Positions 16,465 through 25,128 of a DNA stretch of 64,000 nt are shown piece by piece. The stretch comes from Burkholderia arboris (GTDB taxonomy: Bacteria; Pseudomonadota; Gammaproteobacteria; Burkholderiales; Burkholderiaceae). The stretch spans positions 62,001 to 126,000 of the forward strand of contig NZ_CABVPX010000024.1 in assembly GCF_902499125.1 (NCBI RefSeq), in the 5' to 3' direction. The position numbers and the translations under genes are program-made. The stretch's first letter is position 1. Each line of letters begins with the position of its first letter. The notes below the pieces were generated by a model, which saw only the letters and a list, made by a program, of their open reading frames with translations, had not been told where the DNA came from and ran no database searches.

Positions 16465-17234
16465 CGACCTACATCGTCGACGCCGTCGACAGCGCGCTGA
16501 AGCTGCTGACCTACGTGGCCGAGCATCCGAACCTCGGCGTGACCGAACTGGCGTCGCAGCTCGGCATCAACAAATCGCGCACGTACCGGATGCTGTGCAC
16601 GCTCGAACTGCACCGTTTCGTCGTGCAGGACGCGCGCACGTCCACCTATGCGCTCGGCCCGCAGGCGTTCGTGATCGGCGTGGCCGCGTCGCAGCAGAAC
16701 GCGCTCGTGCGCGCCGCGCACCGGCACATGCTCGCGCTCAACCAGGCGATCAACGAAACGATCGTGCTGCGCGTGCGCGAAGGGCTCGAATCGGTATGCG
16801 TCGCGCGCTGCGAAACGACGCACGCGGTGCGCACCGTCGGCGCGGTCGGCAACCGCCGGCCGGTCAATTTCGGCGCGTCGGGCAAGGTGTTGCTCGCGTT
16901 CGCGCCGGAAGCCGTGCGCGACGAATATCTCGCGCAACTGCGCCGGAACGGGCAGGCCGACGATCCGGCGAAGCTGGCCGGCGAACTCGACGCAGTCGCG
17001 CGCAAGGGCTACGCGGTCAGCAGCGGCGAGGTGACGCCCGGCGCGGTCGGGATCGCGGTGCCGGTGCGCGACCTGACGGGCGCGACGGTTGCATCCGTCA
17101 GCGTGACGGGCCCCGAGGTGCGCGTGAGCCACGCCGACATCCCCGACTATCTCGAACGCCTGCAGGCGTGCAGCCACGCCATTTCCGCCGAACTCGGCTA
17201 CGTCCCGGCGCGCGCCGCGCTGCAACCGGCCTGA
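16461..17234 (+). CDS. IclR-family transcriptional regulator
   Basis: This 257-residue regulator has the IclR winged helix-turn-helix at about residues 5-70 (VTELASQLGINKSRTYRMLC). The effector-binding domain carries NFGASGKVLLAFAPEAVRDEY and the late GAVGIAVPVRDLTGATVASV segment that closes the ligand pocket. Its ATG overlaps the stop of the amidohydrolase gene. It probably binds the paired 19-bp palindromes at 15271 and 15501, controlling the porin and its own operon. The inducer is likely the operon's substrate or product. Confidence 0.9.
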   Translation: MTTYIVDAVDSALKLLTYVAEHPNLGVTELASQLGINKSRTYRMLCTLELHRFVVQDARTSTYALGPQAFVIGVAASQQNALVRAAHRHMLALNQAINETIVLRVREGLESVCVARCETTHAVRTVGAVGNRRPVNFGASGKVLLAFAPEAVRDEYLAQLRRNGQADDPAKLAGELDAVARKGYAVSSGEVTPGAVGIAVPVRDLTGATVASVSVTGPEVRVSHADIPDYLERLQACSHAISAELGYVPARAALQPA

Positions 17235-17263
17235 CGGCCCGCTCCTTCTTCGACGAGGATCCG

Positions 17264-18754
17264 ATGTCCGCCTCTTCCCCGAACCCGGCCGGCGCGCACG
17301 GCGCCGACCCCGCCGCGCGCGCGGCCGACGATCCGGCCGCCCCCGCCGGCCACGCACCGCATCCGCACGGCAAGATGCTGCACCCGGTCGTGATGATGCT
17401 GTGGGTACTGGCCGCCGCGATCGCGCTCACGTGGATCGTCGACTCCGGTCACTTCGAGCGCAACGGCCGGCTCGTCGTGCCGGGCACCTATCACGTGGTG
17501 CCGAAGACGACCGACCTGTCGACGCTCGTCGCGCCGGCCGTCAGCCACAGCACGCCCGCACAGGCCATGCCGGCGAGCCTCGTATCCGCGTTCGTCGTGG
17601 TGCCTCAGGGGCTGCTGAAGAACGCGCCGCTGATCGTGATGGTGATGTTCGTCGGCGGGATGTTCGGCGTGATGCGCCGCACGGGCGTCGTCGATGCGGG
17701 CATCGACCGGCTGCTGCAGTTGACCGGCAACAACGCGTACCTACTGACGCCGATGCTGATGATCCTGATCGGGCTCGGCAGCACGCTGCTCGGCTTCATC
17801 TCCGAGTACCTCGTGATCATTCCGATGGTCGTCGTGATCGCGCGGCGCCTGGGGCTCTCCGACCTGTACGCGGTCGCGCTCGTCGCGCTCGCCGCGAAGA
17901 TCGGCTACATCGCGTCGGTCACGAACCCGCTCGCGCTCGCCGTCGCGCAACCGCTCGTCGGCGTGCCGCTGTTCAGCGGCGTCGCGCTGCGCGCGGCCGT
18001 ATTCGTCGTATTCCTGACGATCGGCATCCTGTACCTGCTGCGCCATGTGCGCAACACCGGCTATCGCGCCGGGCAAACGGCCGCCGGTCACAGCGCGCAC
18101 GCGGCCGCGAAGCTGTCGCTGCGCCACAAGGCGACGCTCGTCGTGTTCGCCGCGGCCGTCGCGATGCTGATCTACGGCACGCGCGAACTGAAATGGGGCA
18201 ACGTCGAACTCGCGGCGTTCTACGCGGCCGTGAGCATCGCGACGGCCGCGATCGGCCGGCTCGATTCGCGCAGCGCGGCCGATGCATTCGTCGACGGGAT
18301 GAAGAACATGATGCTCGCGGCGCTGCTGATGGGGCTCGCCGCGTCGGTCGAACTGCTGCTGCAGAACAGCCTCGTGCTCGACACGCTGATCAATTTCTTC
18401 ACGCGGCTCGCGGACGGGCAGTCGCCGGTGTGGGTCGCGAACGGGCTGATGGGCGTGCAGATGGTGCTCGACGTGTTCATTCCATCGGTGTCGGGCAAGG
18501 CCGCGGTGAGCATGCCGATCATCGGGCCGATCGCGCAGCTGTCCGGTGTGAGCGGCCAGACGTCGGTGCTCGCGTTCGTGCTCGGCGGCGGGCTGACGAA
18601 TCTCGTCACGCCGACGTCCGGCATGCTGCTCGCCTATCTCGCGACCGCGCGCGTCGATTTCGGCGCGTGGATCCGCTTCGTGCTGCCGCTGTTCGCGATC
18701 CTGCTCGCGCTGTCGTGCGTCGCGCTGACGTTCGCGGTGTGGATCGGGTATTGA
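17264..18754 (+). CDS. YfcC/DcuC-family permease
   Basis: The 496-residue product has a Pro/Ala/His-rich cytoplasmic N-terminus (about 1-40) followed by some twelve hydrophobic segments typical of the YfcC family (C4-dicarboxylate-carrier-like, related to arginine/ornithine and p-aminobenzoyl-glutamate transporters). Conserved stretches include FGVMRRTGVVDAGIDRLL, LGFISEYLVIIPMVVVIARR, VTNPLALAVAQPL, and near the C-terminus PSVSGKAAVSMPIIGPIAQL and GGLTNLVTPTSGMLLAYLA. It begins 29 bp after the IclR gene, so it is probably the uptake system for the substrate of the amidohydrolase. The substrate is not fixed by sequence. Confidence 0.88.
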   Translation: MSASSPNPAGAHGADPAARAADDPAAPAGHAPHPHGKMLHPVVMMLWVLAAAIALTWIVDSGHFERNGRLVVPGTYHVVPKTTDLSTLVAPAVSHSTPAQAMPASLVSAFVVVPQGLLKNAPLIVMVMFVGGMFGVMRRTGVVDAGIDRLLQLTGNNAYLLTPMLMILIGLGSTLLGFISEYLVIIPMVVVIARRLGLSDLYAVALVALAAKIGYIASVTNPLALAVAQPLVGVPLFSGVALRAAVFVVFLTIGILYLLRHVRNTGYRAGQTAAGHSAHAAAKLSLRHKATLVVFAAAVAMLIYGTRELKWGNVELAAFYAAVSIATAAIGRLDSRSAADAFVDGMKNMMLAALLMGLAASVELLLQNSLVLDTLINFFTRLADGQSPVWVANGLMGVQMVLDVFIPSVSGKAAVSMPIIGPIAQLSGVSGQTSVLAFVLGGGLTNLVTPTSGMLLAYLATARVDFGAWIRFVLPLFAILLALSCVALTFAVWIGY

Positions 18755-18863
18755 GGTTCGGCGGCGCTACGTCACGTACATGCTCTCCGCGATGCGGAGC
18801 GCATGGCCCGGCCCGGGTACAACGACGGCCATACCCGCGCGATACGGCAGCGGCATGTGCCGC

Positions 18864-20372
18864 TCAGGCCACCTCGATCACCTTGCCGAACGCCCGCTCG
18901 TCGATCGCCTCGGCGAGCGTCGCAAACGCGGTCGCGATCTCGTCCTCCGGCACGCACGCATAGCCGAGCAGCAACCCCGACGCCGCGCGCGCGCGATCCG
19001 CGTAGTAACCGGACAGCGGCCGCACGACGATGTTGCGTTCGAGCGCGGCCTGCGCAACCGCGCGATCGTCGACGCCCTCCGGCAGCTGCGTGACGAGATG
19101 CAGCCCCGCATCGCTGCCGAGCGCCTGCAGCGTGTCGCCGTAGCGGTGCGCGACCGCGTCGAGCAGCACCTCGCGGCGCTGCCCGTACAGCGTGCGCATC
19201 TTGCGGATATGCGACACGAAGTGCCCCTCCGCGATGAATTCGGCGAGCACGGCCTGCTGCAGCAACTGCCCTTCGCGATACAGCTCGGCGCTCGCGGTCG
19301 CGAAGCTTTCCGCGAGCGGCTCCGGCGCGACGAGATAGCCGACCCGCAGCCCCGGGAACAGCGTCTTGCCGAAACTGCCGACATAGATCACCTGCCCGGC
19401 CGTATCAAGGCCCTGCAGCGACGCAAGCGGCCGGCTGCCGTAGCGGAATTCGCTGTCGTAATCGTCCTCGATGATCCAGCAGCCGTGCTGGCGCGCGTAT
19501 TCGAGCAGCATCCGGCGCCGCGCGAGGCTCATCACCATCCCGAGCGGATACTGGTGCGACGGCGTGACGAGCATCAGCTTCGGCGGTTCGGCGAGATCGG
19601 CGGCCGACGGCGCAATGCCTTCGTCGTCGACCGGAATCGGCCGCGTGGTCAGCCCCGACACGTTCAGCACGCTGCGCACGCCCCAGTAGCACGGGTCCTC
19701 GGTCCAGATCGCGTCGCCCGGATCGGTCAGCAGCCGCACCGCGAGGTCGATCGACTGGTGGATGCCGGTGGTGATCACGATCTGCTCGGGCGTGCAGCGC
19801 ACCGAGCGCGACGTGCGCAGGTAGTCGGCCAGCGTCTCGCGCAGCAGCGCGAGCCCGCCGCCCGGCGCGTAGGTCAGCAGGTCGGGGCGCAGGCGCCGCC
19901 AGTACTTGTTGTGCAGCCGCGTCCATACGCGTGCCGGAAATCGCGACACATCGGGCACGCCCGGCATGAACGCGCCGCCCTGGCGCTTCGATACGCCGGC
20001 GCCGTCGACCAGCCGCGAACCCCGCGCCGACAGCCGCCGCGTGGACGGCACCACGACGGCCGGGCCGGCCGCCGCGTCGGGCGTTGCGCCGACGATCTCG
20101 TCCGGCGCGCTGTCGGCGACGAACGTGCCGCGGCCGGTCGCCGAGTTCACATAGCCTTCGAGCGCAAGCTGTTCGTAAACCTGCGTGACCGTGTTGCGCG
20201 CGATTCCGAGCTCGGCGGCCAGCAGCCGCGACGACGGCACGCGCGTGCCGGCCGGCAGTTCGCGCGACAGGATCGCCTGTTGCAGCAGCCGGTGAAGCTG
20301 CCGGTAGATCGGCTGCTCGCCGCCGCGCACGAGGCGCTGCGCCAGCCAGTCCGACAACACGCTCGCGCGCAT
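18864..20372 (-). CDS. gabR: MocR-type GntR/aminotransferase regulator GabR
   Basis: The 502-residue protein fuses a GntR winged helix-turn-helix (about residues 20-90; GTRVPSSRLLAAELGIARNT) to a class-I aminotransferase-like domain. The PLP lysine is Lys336 in YVGSFGKTLFPGLRVGYL, with DDYDSEFRY before it. In GabR proteins the domain senses PLP plus GABA and activates gabTD. It is divergent from gabT-gabD, which supports the symbol. ATG 20372 is chosen because AGGAG lies 7 bases upstream; the longer open frame to 20420 would run across the palindrome at 20399-20419. Confidence 0.88.
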   Translation of the reverse strand: MRASVLSDWLAQRLVRGGEQPIYRQLHRLLQQAILSRELPAGTRVPSSRLLAAELGIARNTVTQVYEQLALEGYVNSATGRGTFVADSAPDEIVGATPDAAAGPAVVVPSTRRLSARGSRLVDGAGVSKRQGGAFMPGVPDVSRFPARVWTRLHNKYWRRLRPDLLTYAPGGGLALLRETLADYLRTSRSVRCTPEQIVITTGIHQSIDLAVRLLTDPGDAIWTEDPCYWGVRSVLNVSGLTTRPIPVDDEGIAPSAADLAEPPKLMLVTPSHQYPLGMVMSLARRRMLLEYARQHGCWIIEDDYDSEFRYGSRPLASLQGLDTAGQVIYVGSFGKTLFPGLRVGYLVAPEPLAESFATASAELYREGQLLQQAVLAEFIAEGHFVSHIRKMRTLYGQRREVLLDAVAHRYGDTLQALGSDAGLHLVTQLPEGVDDRAVAQAALERNIVVRPLSGYYADRARAASGLLLGYACVPEDEIATAFATLAEAIDERAFGKVIEVA

Positions 20373-20398
20373 GATTGGCTCCTGAATATTTATTGAAA

Positions 20399-20419
20399 TG
20401 GCTCTGATTGTCAGAGCCA
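20399..20419. promoter_or_regulatory. Palindrome in the gabR/gabT divergent promoter
   Basis: TGGCTCTGA (20399-20407) and TCAGAGCCA (20411-20419) form perfect 9-bp arms around TTG. The site is 27 bp from the gabR ATG and 74 bp from the gabT ATG, in the only spacer between them. Well-studied GabR proteins bind direct repeats, so a palindrome is either a variant operator or the target of another regulator. Confidence 0.55.
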
Positions 20420-20492
20420 AATGTGATTATAGTCCCCTGCATGGGCTGCCAAGGCGCCCGATTTTCTACTCACCGGAAAGAACATCAAGGAG

Positions 20493-21782
20493 ATGACCGT
20501 GAAGAATGCCGACCTGCAGGCCCGCAAGAACGCCGCCACCCCGCGCGGCGTCGGCGTGATGTGCGATTTCTACGCAGCCCGCGCCGAGAACGCGGAACTG
20601 TGGGATGTCGAAGGCCGCCGCTTCATCGATTTCGCCGCCGGCATCGCGGTGCTGAACACGGGCCACCGCCACCCGAAGATCGTCAAGGCGATCGCGGATC
20701 AACTGAACAACTTCACGCACACCGCTTACCAGATCGTCCCGTACGCGTCGTACGTCGAACTGGCCGAGAAGATCAACGACCGCGCGCCGGGCGACTTCCC
20801 GAAGAAGACCGCGTTCTTCACGACCGGCGCCGAAGCCGTCGAGAACGCGATCAAGATCGCGCGTGCAGCGACCGGCCGCCCGGGCGTCATCGCGTTCTCG
20901 GGCGGCTTCCACGGCCGCACGATGATGGGCATGGCGCTGACCGGCAAGGTCGCCCCGTACAAGCTGAACTTCGGCCCGTTCCCGGGCGACGTGTTCCACG
21001 CCCCGTACCCGAACGCGGTGCACGGCGTGACGACGGCCGACTCGATCAAGGCGATCGAGATGCTGTTCAAGGCCGACATCGATCCGAAGCGCGTTGCCGC
21101 GATCATCTTCGAACCGGTCCAGGGCGAAGGCGGCTTCAACCCGGCGCCGGCCGAATTCGTGCGCGCCCTGCGCAAGATCTGTAACGAACACGGCATCCTG
21201 CTGATCGCCGACGAAGTCCAGACGGGCTTCGCGCGTACCGGCAAGCTGTTCGCGATGCAGCACTACGACGTGCTGGCCGACCTGATCACGATGGCGAAGA
21301 GCCTGGCAGGCGGCATGCCGCTGTCGGGCGTCGTCGGCCGTGCGGACGTGATGGACGCGGCAGCGCCCGGCGGCCTCGGCGGCACGTACGCGGGCAACCC
21401 GCTGGCCGTCGCATCGGCACATGCGGTGCTCGAGATCATCGACGAAGAGAAGCTGTGCGACCGCGCGACGCAACTCGGCGACGTGCTGAAGGCGAAGCTG
21501 AATTCGCTGCAGGCCGACGTGCCGCAGATCGCCGACGTGCGCGGCCCGGGCGCGATGATCGCGGTCGAGTTTCTGAAGCCGGGTTCGGGCGAGCCGGATG
21601 CCGAGTTCACGAAGCGTGTGCAGACGCGTGCGCTCGAGCGCGGCCTGCTGCTGCTCGTGTGCGGCGTGTACTCGAACGTCGTGCGCTTCCTGTTCCCGCT
21701 GACGATCACGCAGGCCGTGTTCGACGAAGCGCTCGTGGTCCTCGAGGAAGTGCTGAAGGAAACGGTCGGCGTGCCGGCCTGA
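20493..21782 (+). CDS. gabT: 4-aminobutyrate aminotransferase
   Basis: GabT moves the amino group of GABA to 2-oxoglutarate, giving succinate semialdehyde and glutamate. The 429-residue class-III PLP aminotransferase shows FTTGAEAVENAIKIAR, the GFHGRTMMGMALTGK phosphate-binding region, ADEVQTGFARTG (Asp240 contacts the PLP pyridine) and the Schiff-base Lys269 in MAKSLAGGMPLSG. Length is normal for the family (about 425). The reading frame is followed 100 bp later by gabD; together they are the two-step GABA-to-succinate pathway, under divergent gabR. Confidence 0.95.
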   Translation: MTVKNADLQARKNAATPRGVGVMCDFYAARAENAELWDVEGRRFIDFAAGIAVLNTGHRHPKIVKAIADQLNNFTHTAYQIVPYASYVELAEKINDRAPGDFPKKTAFFTTGAEAVENAIKIARAATGRPGVIAFSGGFHGRTMMGMALTGKVAPYKLNFGPFPGDVFHAPYPNAVHGVTTADSIKAIEMLFKADIDPKRVAAIIFEPVQGEGGFNPAPAEFVRALRKICNEHGILLIADEVQTGFARTGKLFAMQHYDVLADLITMAKSLAGGMPLSGVVGRADVMDAAAPGGLGGTYAGNPLAVASAHAVLEIIDEEKLCDRATQLGDVLKAKLNSLQADVPQIADVRGPGAMIAVEFLKPGSGEPDAEFTKRVQTRALERGLLLLVCGVYSNVVRFLFPLTITQAVFDEALVVLEEVLKETVGVPA

Positions 21783-21882
21783 GTTCCCGTCCACGTCAAC
21801 TGAATGCGCCGCCGCCGTCGTGAAGACGGCAGCGGCCGTTTTCTTCCGTCCTTATCCGTCCTTTTCAAAGCAGGCGATGCAT

Positions 21883-23352
21883 ATGAGCACCGTTCAGGAA
21901 ACCCTGGCACTGAAAGATCCGTCGCTGTTCCGCCAGCAGGCGTACGTCAATGGCGAATGGCAAGGCGCAACGAACGGCGAGACGTTCGAAGTCCGCAACC
22001 CGGCGACGGGCGGCCTGCTCGGCACCGTGCCGGCAATGGGCACGGCCGAGACGCGTCACGCGATCGACGCCGCGAACGCCGCATGGCCGGCGTGGCGCAA
22101 GAAGACCGCGAAGGAACGCGCGGTCATCCTGCGCAAGTGGCACGACCTGATGATGGAAAACGCCGACGACCTCGCGCTGATCCTGACGACCGAGCAAGGC
22201 AAGTCGCTGGCCGAAGCGAAGGGCGAGATCGGCTACGCCGCATCGTTCCTCGAGTGGTTCGCGGAAGAAGGCAAGCGCGTGTACGGCGACACGATCCCGA
22301 CGCCGGCGAGCGACAAGCGCATCGTCGTGACGAAGGAAGCGATCGGCGTGTGCGCGGCAATCACGCCGTGGAATTTCCCGGCGGCGATGATCACGCGCAA
22401 GGTCGGCCCGGCACTCGCGGCAGGCTGCCCGATCGTCGTGAAGCCGGCGGAAGCGACGCCGTTCTCCGCACTCGCGATGGCCGTGCTGGCCGAGCGCGCG
22501 GGCGTGCCGGCCGGCGTGTTCAGCGTCGTCACGGGCGACCCGAAGGCGATCGGCGGCGAACTGACGTCGAACCCGATCGTGCGCAAGCTGTCGTTCACCG
22601 GCTCGACGCCGGTCGGCCGCCTGCTGATGGCGCAATGCGCGGCGACGGTCAAGAAGGTGTCGCTGGAGCTCGGCGGCAACGCGCCGTTCATCGTGTTCGA
22701 CGACGCCGACCTCGATGCGGCCGTGCAGGGCGCGATCGCGTCGAAGTACCGCAACAGCGGCCAGACCTGCGTGTGCACGAACCGCTTCTACGTGCATGAA
22801 GCCGTGTACGACCAGTTCGCGCAGAAGCTCGCGGCAGCCGTCGGCCAGCTGAAGGTCGGCCGCGGCACGGAGCCGGGCGTCACGCAAGGACCGCTGATCA
22901 ACGAAGCGGCCGTGCTGAAGGTCGAGGCGCACATCGAGGATGCACTCGCGAAGGGTGCGACCGTCGTGACGGGCGGCAAGCGCCACGCGCTCGGCCACGG
23001 CTTCTTCGAGCCGACCGTGCTGACGGGCGTCACGCCGGCGATGAAGGTCGCGAAGGAAGAGACGTTCGGGCCGCTCGCGCCGCTGTTCAAGTTCGGCAGC
23101 GACGAAGAAGTGATCGGTCTCGCGAACGACACCGAGTTCGGCCTGGCCGCCTACTTCTTCAGCCGCGACATCGGCCGCGTGTGGAAGGTGGCGGAAGCGC
23201 TCGAATACGGGATGGTCGGCGTGAACACGGGGCTGATCTCGAACGAAGTCGCGCCGTTCGGCGGCGTCAAGCAATCGGGCCTCGGCCGCGAAGGCTCGCA
23301 CTACGGCATCGACGACTACGTCGTGATCAAGTACCTCTGCCTGGCCGTCTGA
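21883..23352 (+). CDS. gabD: Succinate-semialdehyde dehydrogenase (NADP-type)
   Basis: GabD oxidises succinate semialdehyde to succinate. The 489-residue aldehyde dehydrogenase has the general base Glu262 in LELGGNAPF, the nucleophile Cys296 in GQTCVCTNR, and the cofactor-binding TPWNFPAAMITRKVGPALAAG. The pattern is that of the GabD branch. ATG 21883 (MSTVQETL) is preferred over the in-frame ATG at 21877, which is too near its AGG. The gabT-gabD gap holds a small GCCGTC/GACGGC hairpin (21814-21830) near CCGTTTTCTT, which could lower readthrough. A strong hairpin at 23357-23388 follows the stop. Confidence 0.95.
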   Translation: MSTVQETLALKDPSLFRQQAYVNGEWQGATNGETFEVRNPATGGLLGTVPAMGTAETRHAIDAANAAWPAWRKKTAKERAVILRKWHDLMMENADDLALILTTEQGKSLAEAKGEIGYAASFLEWFAEEGKRVYGDTIPTPASDKRIVVTKEAIGVCAAITPWNFPAAMITRKVGPALAAGCPIVVKPAEATPFSALAMAVLAERAGVPAGVFSVVTGDPKAIGGELTSNPIVRKLSFTGSTPVGRLLMAQCAATVKKVSLELGGNAPFIVFDDADLDAAVQGAIASKYRNSGQTCVCTNRFYVHEAVYDQFAQKLAAAVGQLKVGRGTEPGVTQGPLINEAAVLKVEAHIEDALAKGATVVTGGKRHALGHGFFEPTVLTGVTPAMKVAKEETFGPLAPLFKFGSDEEVIGLANDTEFGLAAYFFSRDIGRVWKVAEALEYGMVGVNTGLISNEVAPFGGVKQSGLGREGSHYGIDDYVVIKYLCLAV

Positions 23353-23356
23353 CGGT

Positions 23357-23388
23357 TCAGGGCCTGCCGCTTCGGCGACAGGCCCTGA
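23357..23388 (+). terminator. Hairpin after gabD
   Basis: TCAGGGCCTG (23357-23366) pairs perfectly with CAGGCCCTGA (23379-23388), starting 4 bases after the gabD stop. No U-tract follows, so it may be a transcript-stabilising or Rho-assisted end rather than a classical intrinsic terminator. The remaining bases to 23646 hold no gene I can support. Confidence 0.6.
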
Positions 23389-23646
23389 CCGCCCGGCCGG
23401 AACCGGGCGGTCCGACGCGGGCCGGCGTCCCTCTCCGTTGTGCCCGCGTCATCTCGCAGTGCTACTTTCGAAGTCTTCCGGTTCCCCATATGCGAATTCG
23501 CTGCCGCCCAGGCGGAACGTCACACCGTTCGCGAATTTCGTTCACGCCTCATTGCTCGTTCCGCGGCAAGCTGCTGAATCGAGCGTTTCGCTTCGATCCC
23601 GTTCAGGAGCGGTCCGCGCGCAACCTGTGTGCGACGTCCCCCGCCA

Positions 23647-25128
23647 TCACCACGAATAGCCCTGCATCCCGTAGTTGGTGTCGTGACGACGCCCCCACCA
23701 CGGCAGGTAAGCGTTGTTTTCGCCGCGCGCGCGAAACCAGTCCTTGTCCGGATCGATCGGTGTGAGTTTCGACGGGGGCGTCACTACGACAGCGACTGGA
23801 TGTTTCGGGTCCGTCGTGCCAGCAACCAACGCGTTACCGCCGAAGTGATTGATCCGGCCGATCGCCAGCACGACGTCCGTCAATGCGCTACCGGTTCCCA
23901 TGTCGCCGAGCAATGCTGCCGTGTTGAACGTCTGATTCTTGTGGTCGTATTCGGGCAGGATTTCAGTCAATGTCTGCGACAGTCCGACAAGACGAGCCGA
24001 TGCGACATCGCTGCCGGCACCGGCGTCATGAACGACGTACTTGATATCTGGGGTCGCGATCCCTGCGTTGCGTGCTGCCTGGTCGATGGTTGCCTTCCAT
24101 GCTTGCACCGTTCGTGTTGTACCGGTCTTTTGCGAAAACGCATCGGTGTTGCCGGTCGCAGTCCTGCCGATCCACGCGAGTGGTTCGCGCTCGGTGTTGA
24201 AGGTCGGACCAGCGAGGAACAACACGACGAGGTTCTCGTTGATCTGGGCATCGGTGGGCGGGAAACTCGGCGCGTCCCAATTCATCACCCATACGCTCTT
24301 GTCGGGGTTCGCCTGCAGGTAGTCCAGCGCGTTGTTCAGCGACGTGAAGCCAGCGCTTGCGCCGCCTTGCGTGATCTGCACATCTGGGGGTGTGCTGTGG
24401 CTCCATACCTTCGGAAAATGTGGATTACCGATGGAAAACGTCTTTCGAATCGAGTCTTGCAAGTAGCTTTGAGAATCAGACGCGTCAAGCCGCTCAGGAA
24501 TGGCAAGCTCTACGCGAATACCGGCCAGCTCCCGCCAGTCTTTTCGATCATCAGGGCTCACTGTGTAGAAATACTTCGGGTTTGTCGCATAGCGTGAACG
24601 TAACAGAAGCGGGAATTCGTACATATATTTGTGATAGAAACCCTTGAATGTCTCCGTACCTTCATTTCCGTCGGCAATCCCAGCGACTGATTGGAGTGTC
24701 GTAAACGACTTCGGGTCGGTACGCATCATGTCGTCGTTTTTGTTTGGTGCAACAAGCCCTTGCGTCCACAGCGTTTGCCACTCTGTTGAATAGTCTTTGC
24801 GTTGCAACGGATTTAGCCAAATCAGGCCGACGACCTGTGCAACGAAGGGTCTTGCGGGTACTTCAGAGTGAGTGACTGCGGTAGTCGCTGCAGCGGGCGG
24901 CGGCACCGCTTGCGCGGTACGCGTCATGGCCGTGGTGAGTAAAAACACCATTAGCGCTAGTAAGCCGGGCACGACTACGAATCGTTTCATCCAATCTCCT
25001 GTTTTCAAGTGTGCCGGGTCCGGTTGTTCTACATATGCCATTAGAGTGGCCATCAGCAGGGTCGCGATTATCCATGCCACGACCGTGACGGCAATGCGTC
25101 GCGGCCATGTTGCGATGATTGCTCTCAT
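23647..25128 (-). CDS. DUF2875 protein, probable T6SS effector adaptor (Tla3-like)
   Basis: The 493-residue protein has two N-terminal membrane segments (about 10-32 and 48-70), then a large domain expected outside the cytoplasm. Order, length and the downstream partner match DUF2875 proteins. The known member is Tla3 of Pseudomonas aeruginosa, which binds the lipase Tle3 in the periplasm and loads it on VgrG2b. Its ATG overlaps the lipase stop (ATGA at 25125-25128), so the two are translated together. Codon and base composition are visibly less GC-rich than in neighbours, suggesting transfer. No VgrG gene is in the window. The adaptor role is inferred from gene order and family. Confidence 0.7.
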   Translation of the reverse strand: MRAIIATWPRRIAVTVVAWIIATLLMATLMAYVEQPDPAHLKTGDWMKRFVVVPGLLALMVFLLTTAMTRTAQAVPPPAAATTAVTHSEVPARPFVAQVVGLIWLNPLQRKDYSTEWQTLWTQGLVAPNKNDDMMRTDPKSFTTLQSVAGIADGNEGTETFKGFYHKYMYEFPLLLRSRYATNPKYFYTVSPDDRKDWRELAGIRVELAIPERLDASDSQSYLQDSIRKTFSIGNPHFPKVWSHSTPPDVQITQGGASAGFTSLNNALDYLQANPDKSVWVMNWDAPSFPPTDAQINENLVVLFLAGPTFNTEREPLAWIGRTATGNTDAFSQKTGTTRTVQAWKATIDQAARNAGIATPDIKYVVHDAGAGSDVASARLVGLSQTLTEILPEYDHKNQTFNTAALLGDMGTGSALTDVVLAIGRINHFGGNALVAGTTDPKHPVAVVVTPPSKLTPIDPDKDWFRARGENNAYLPWWGRRHDTNYGMQGYSW

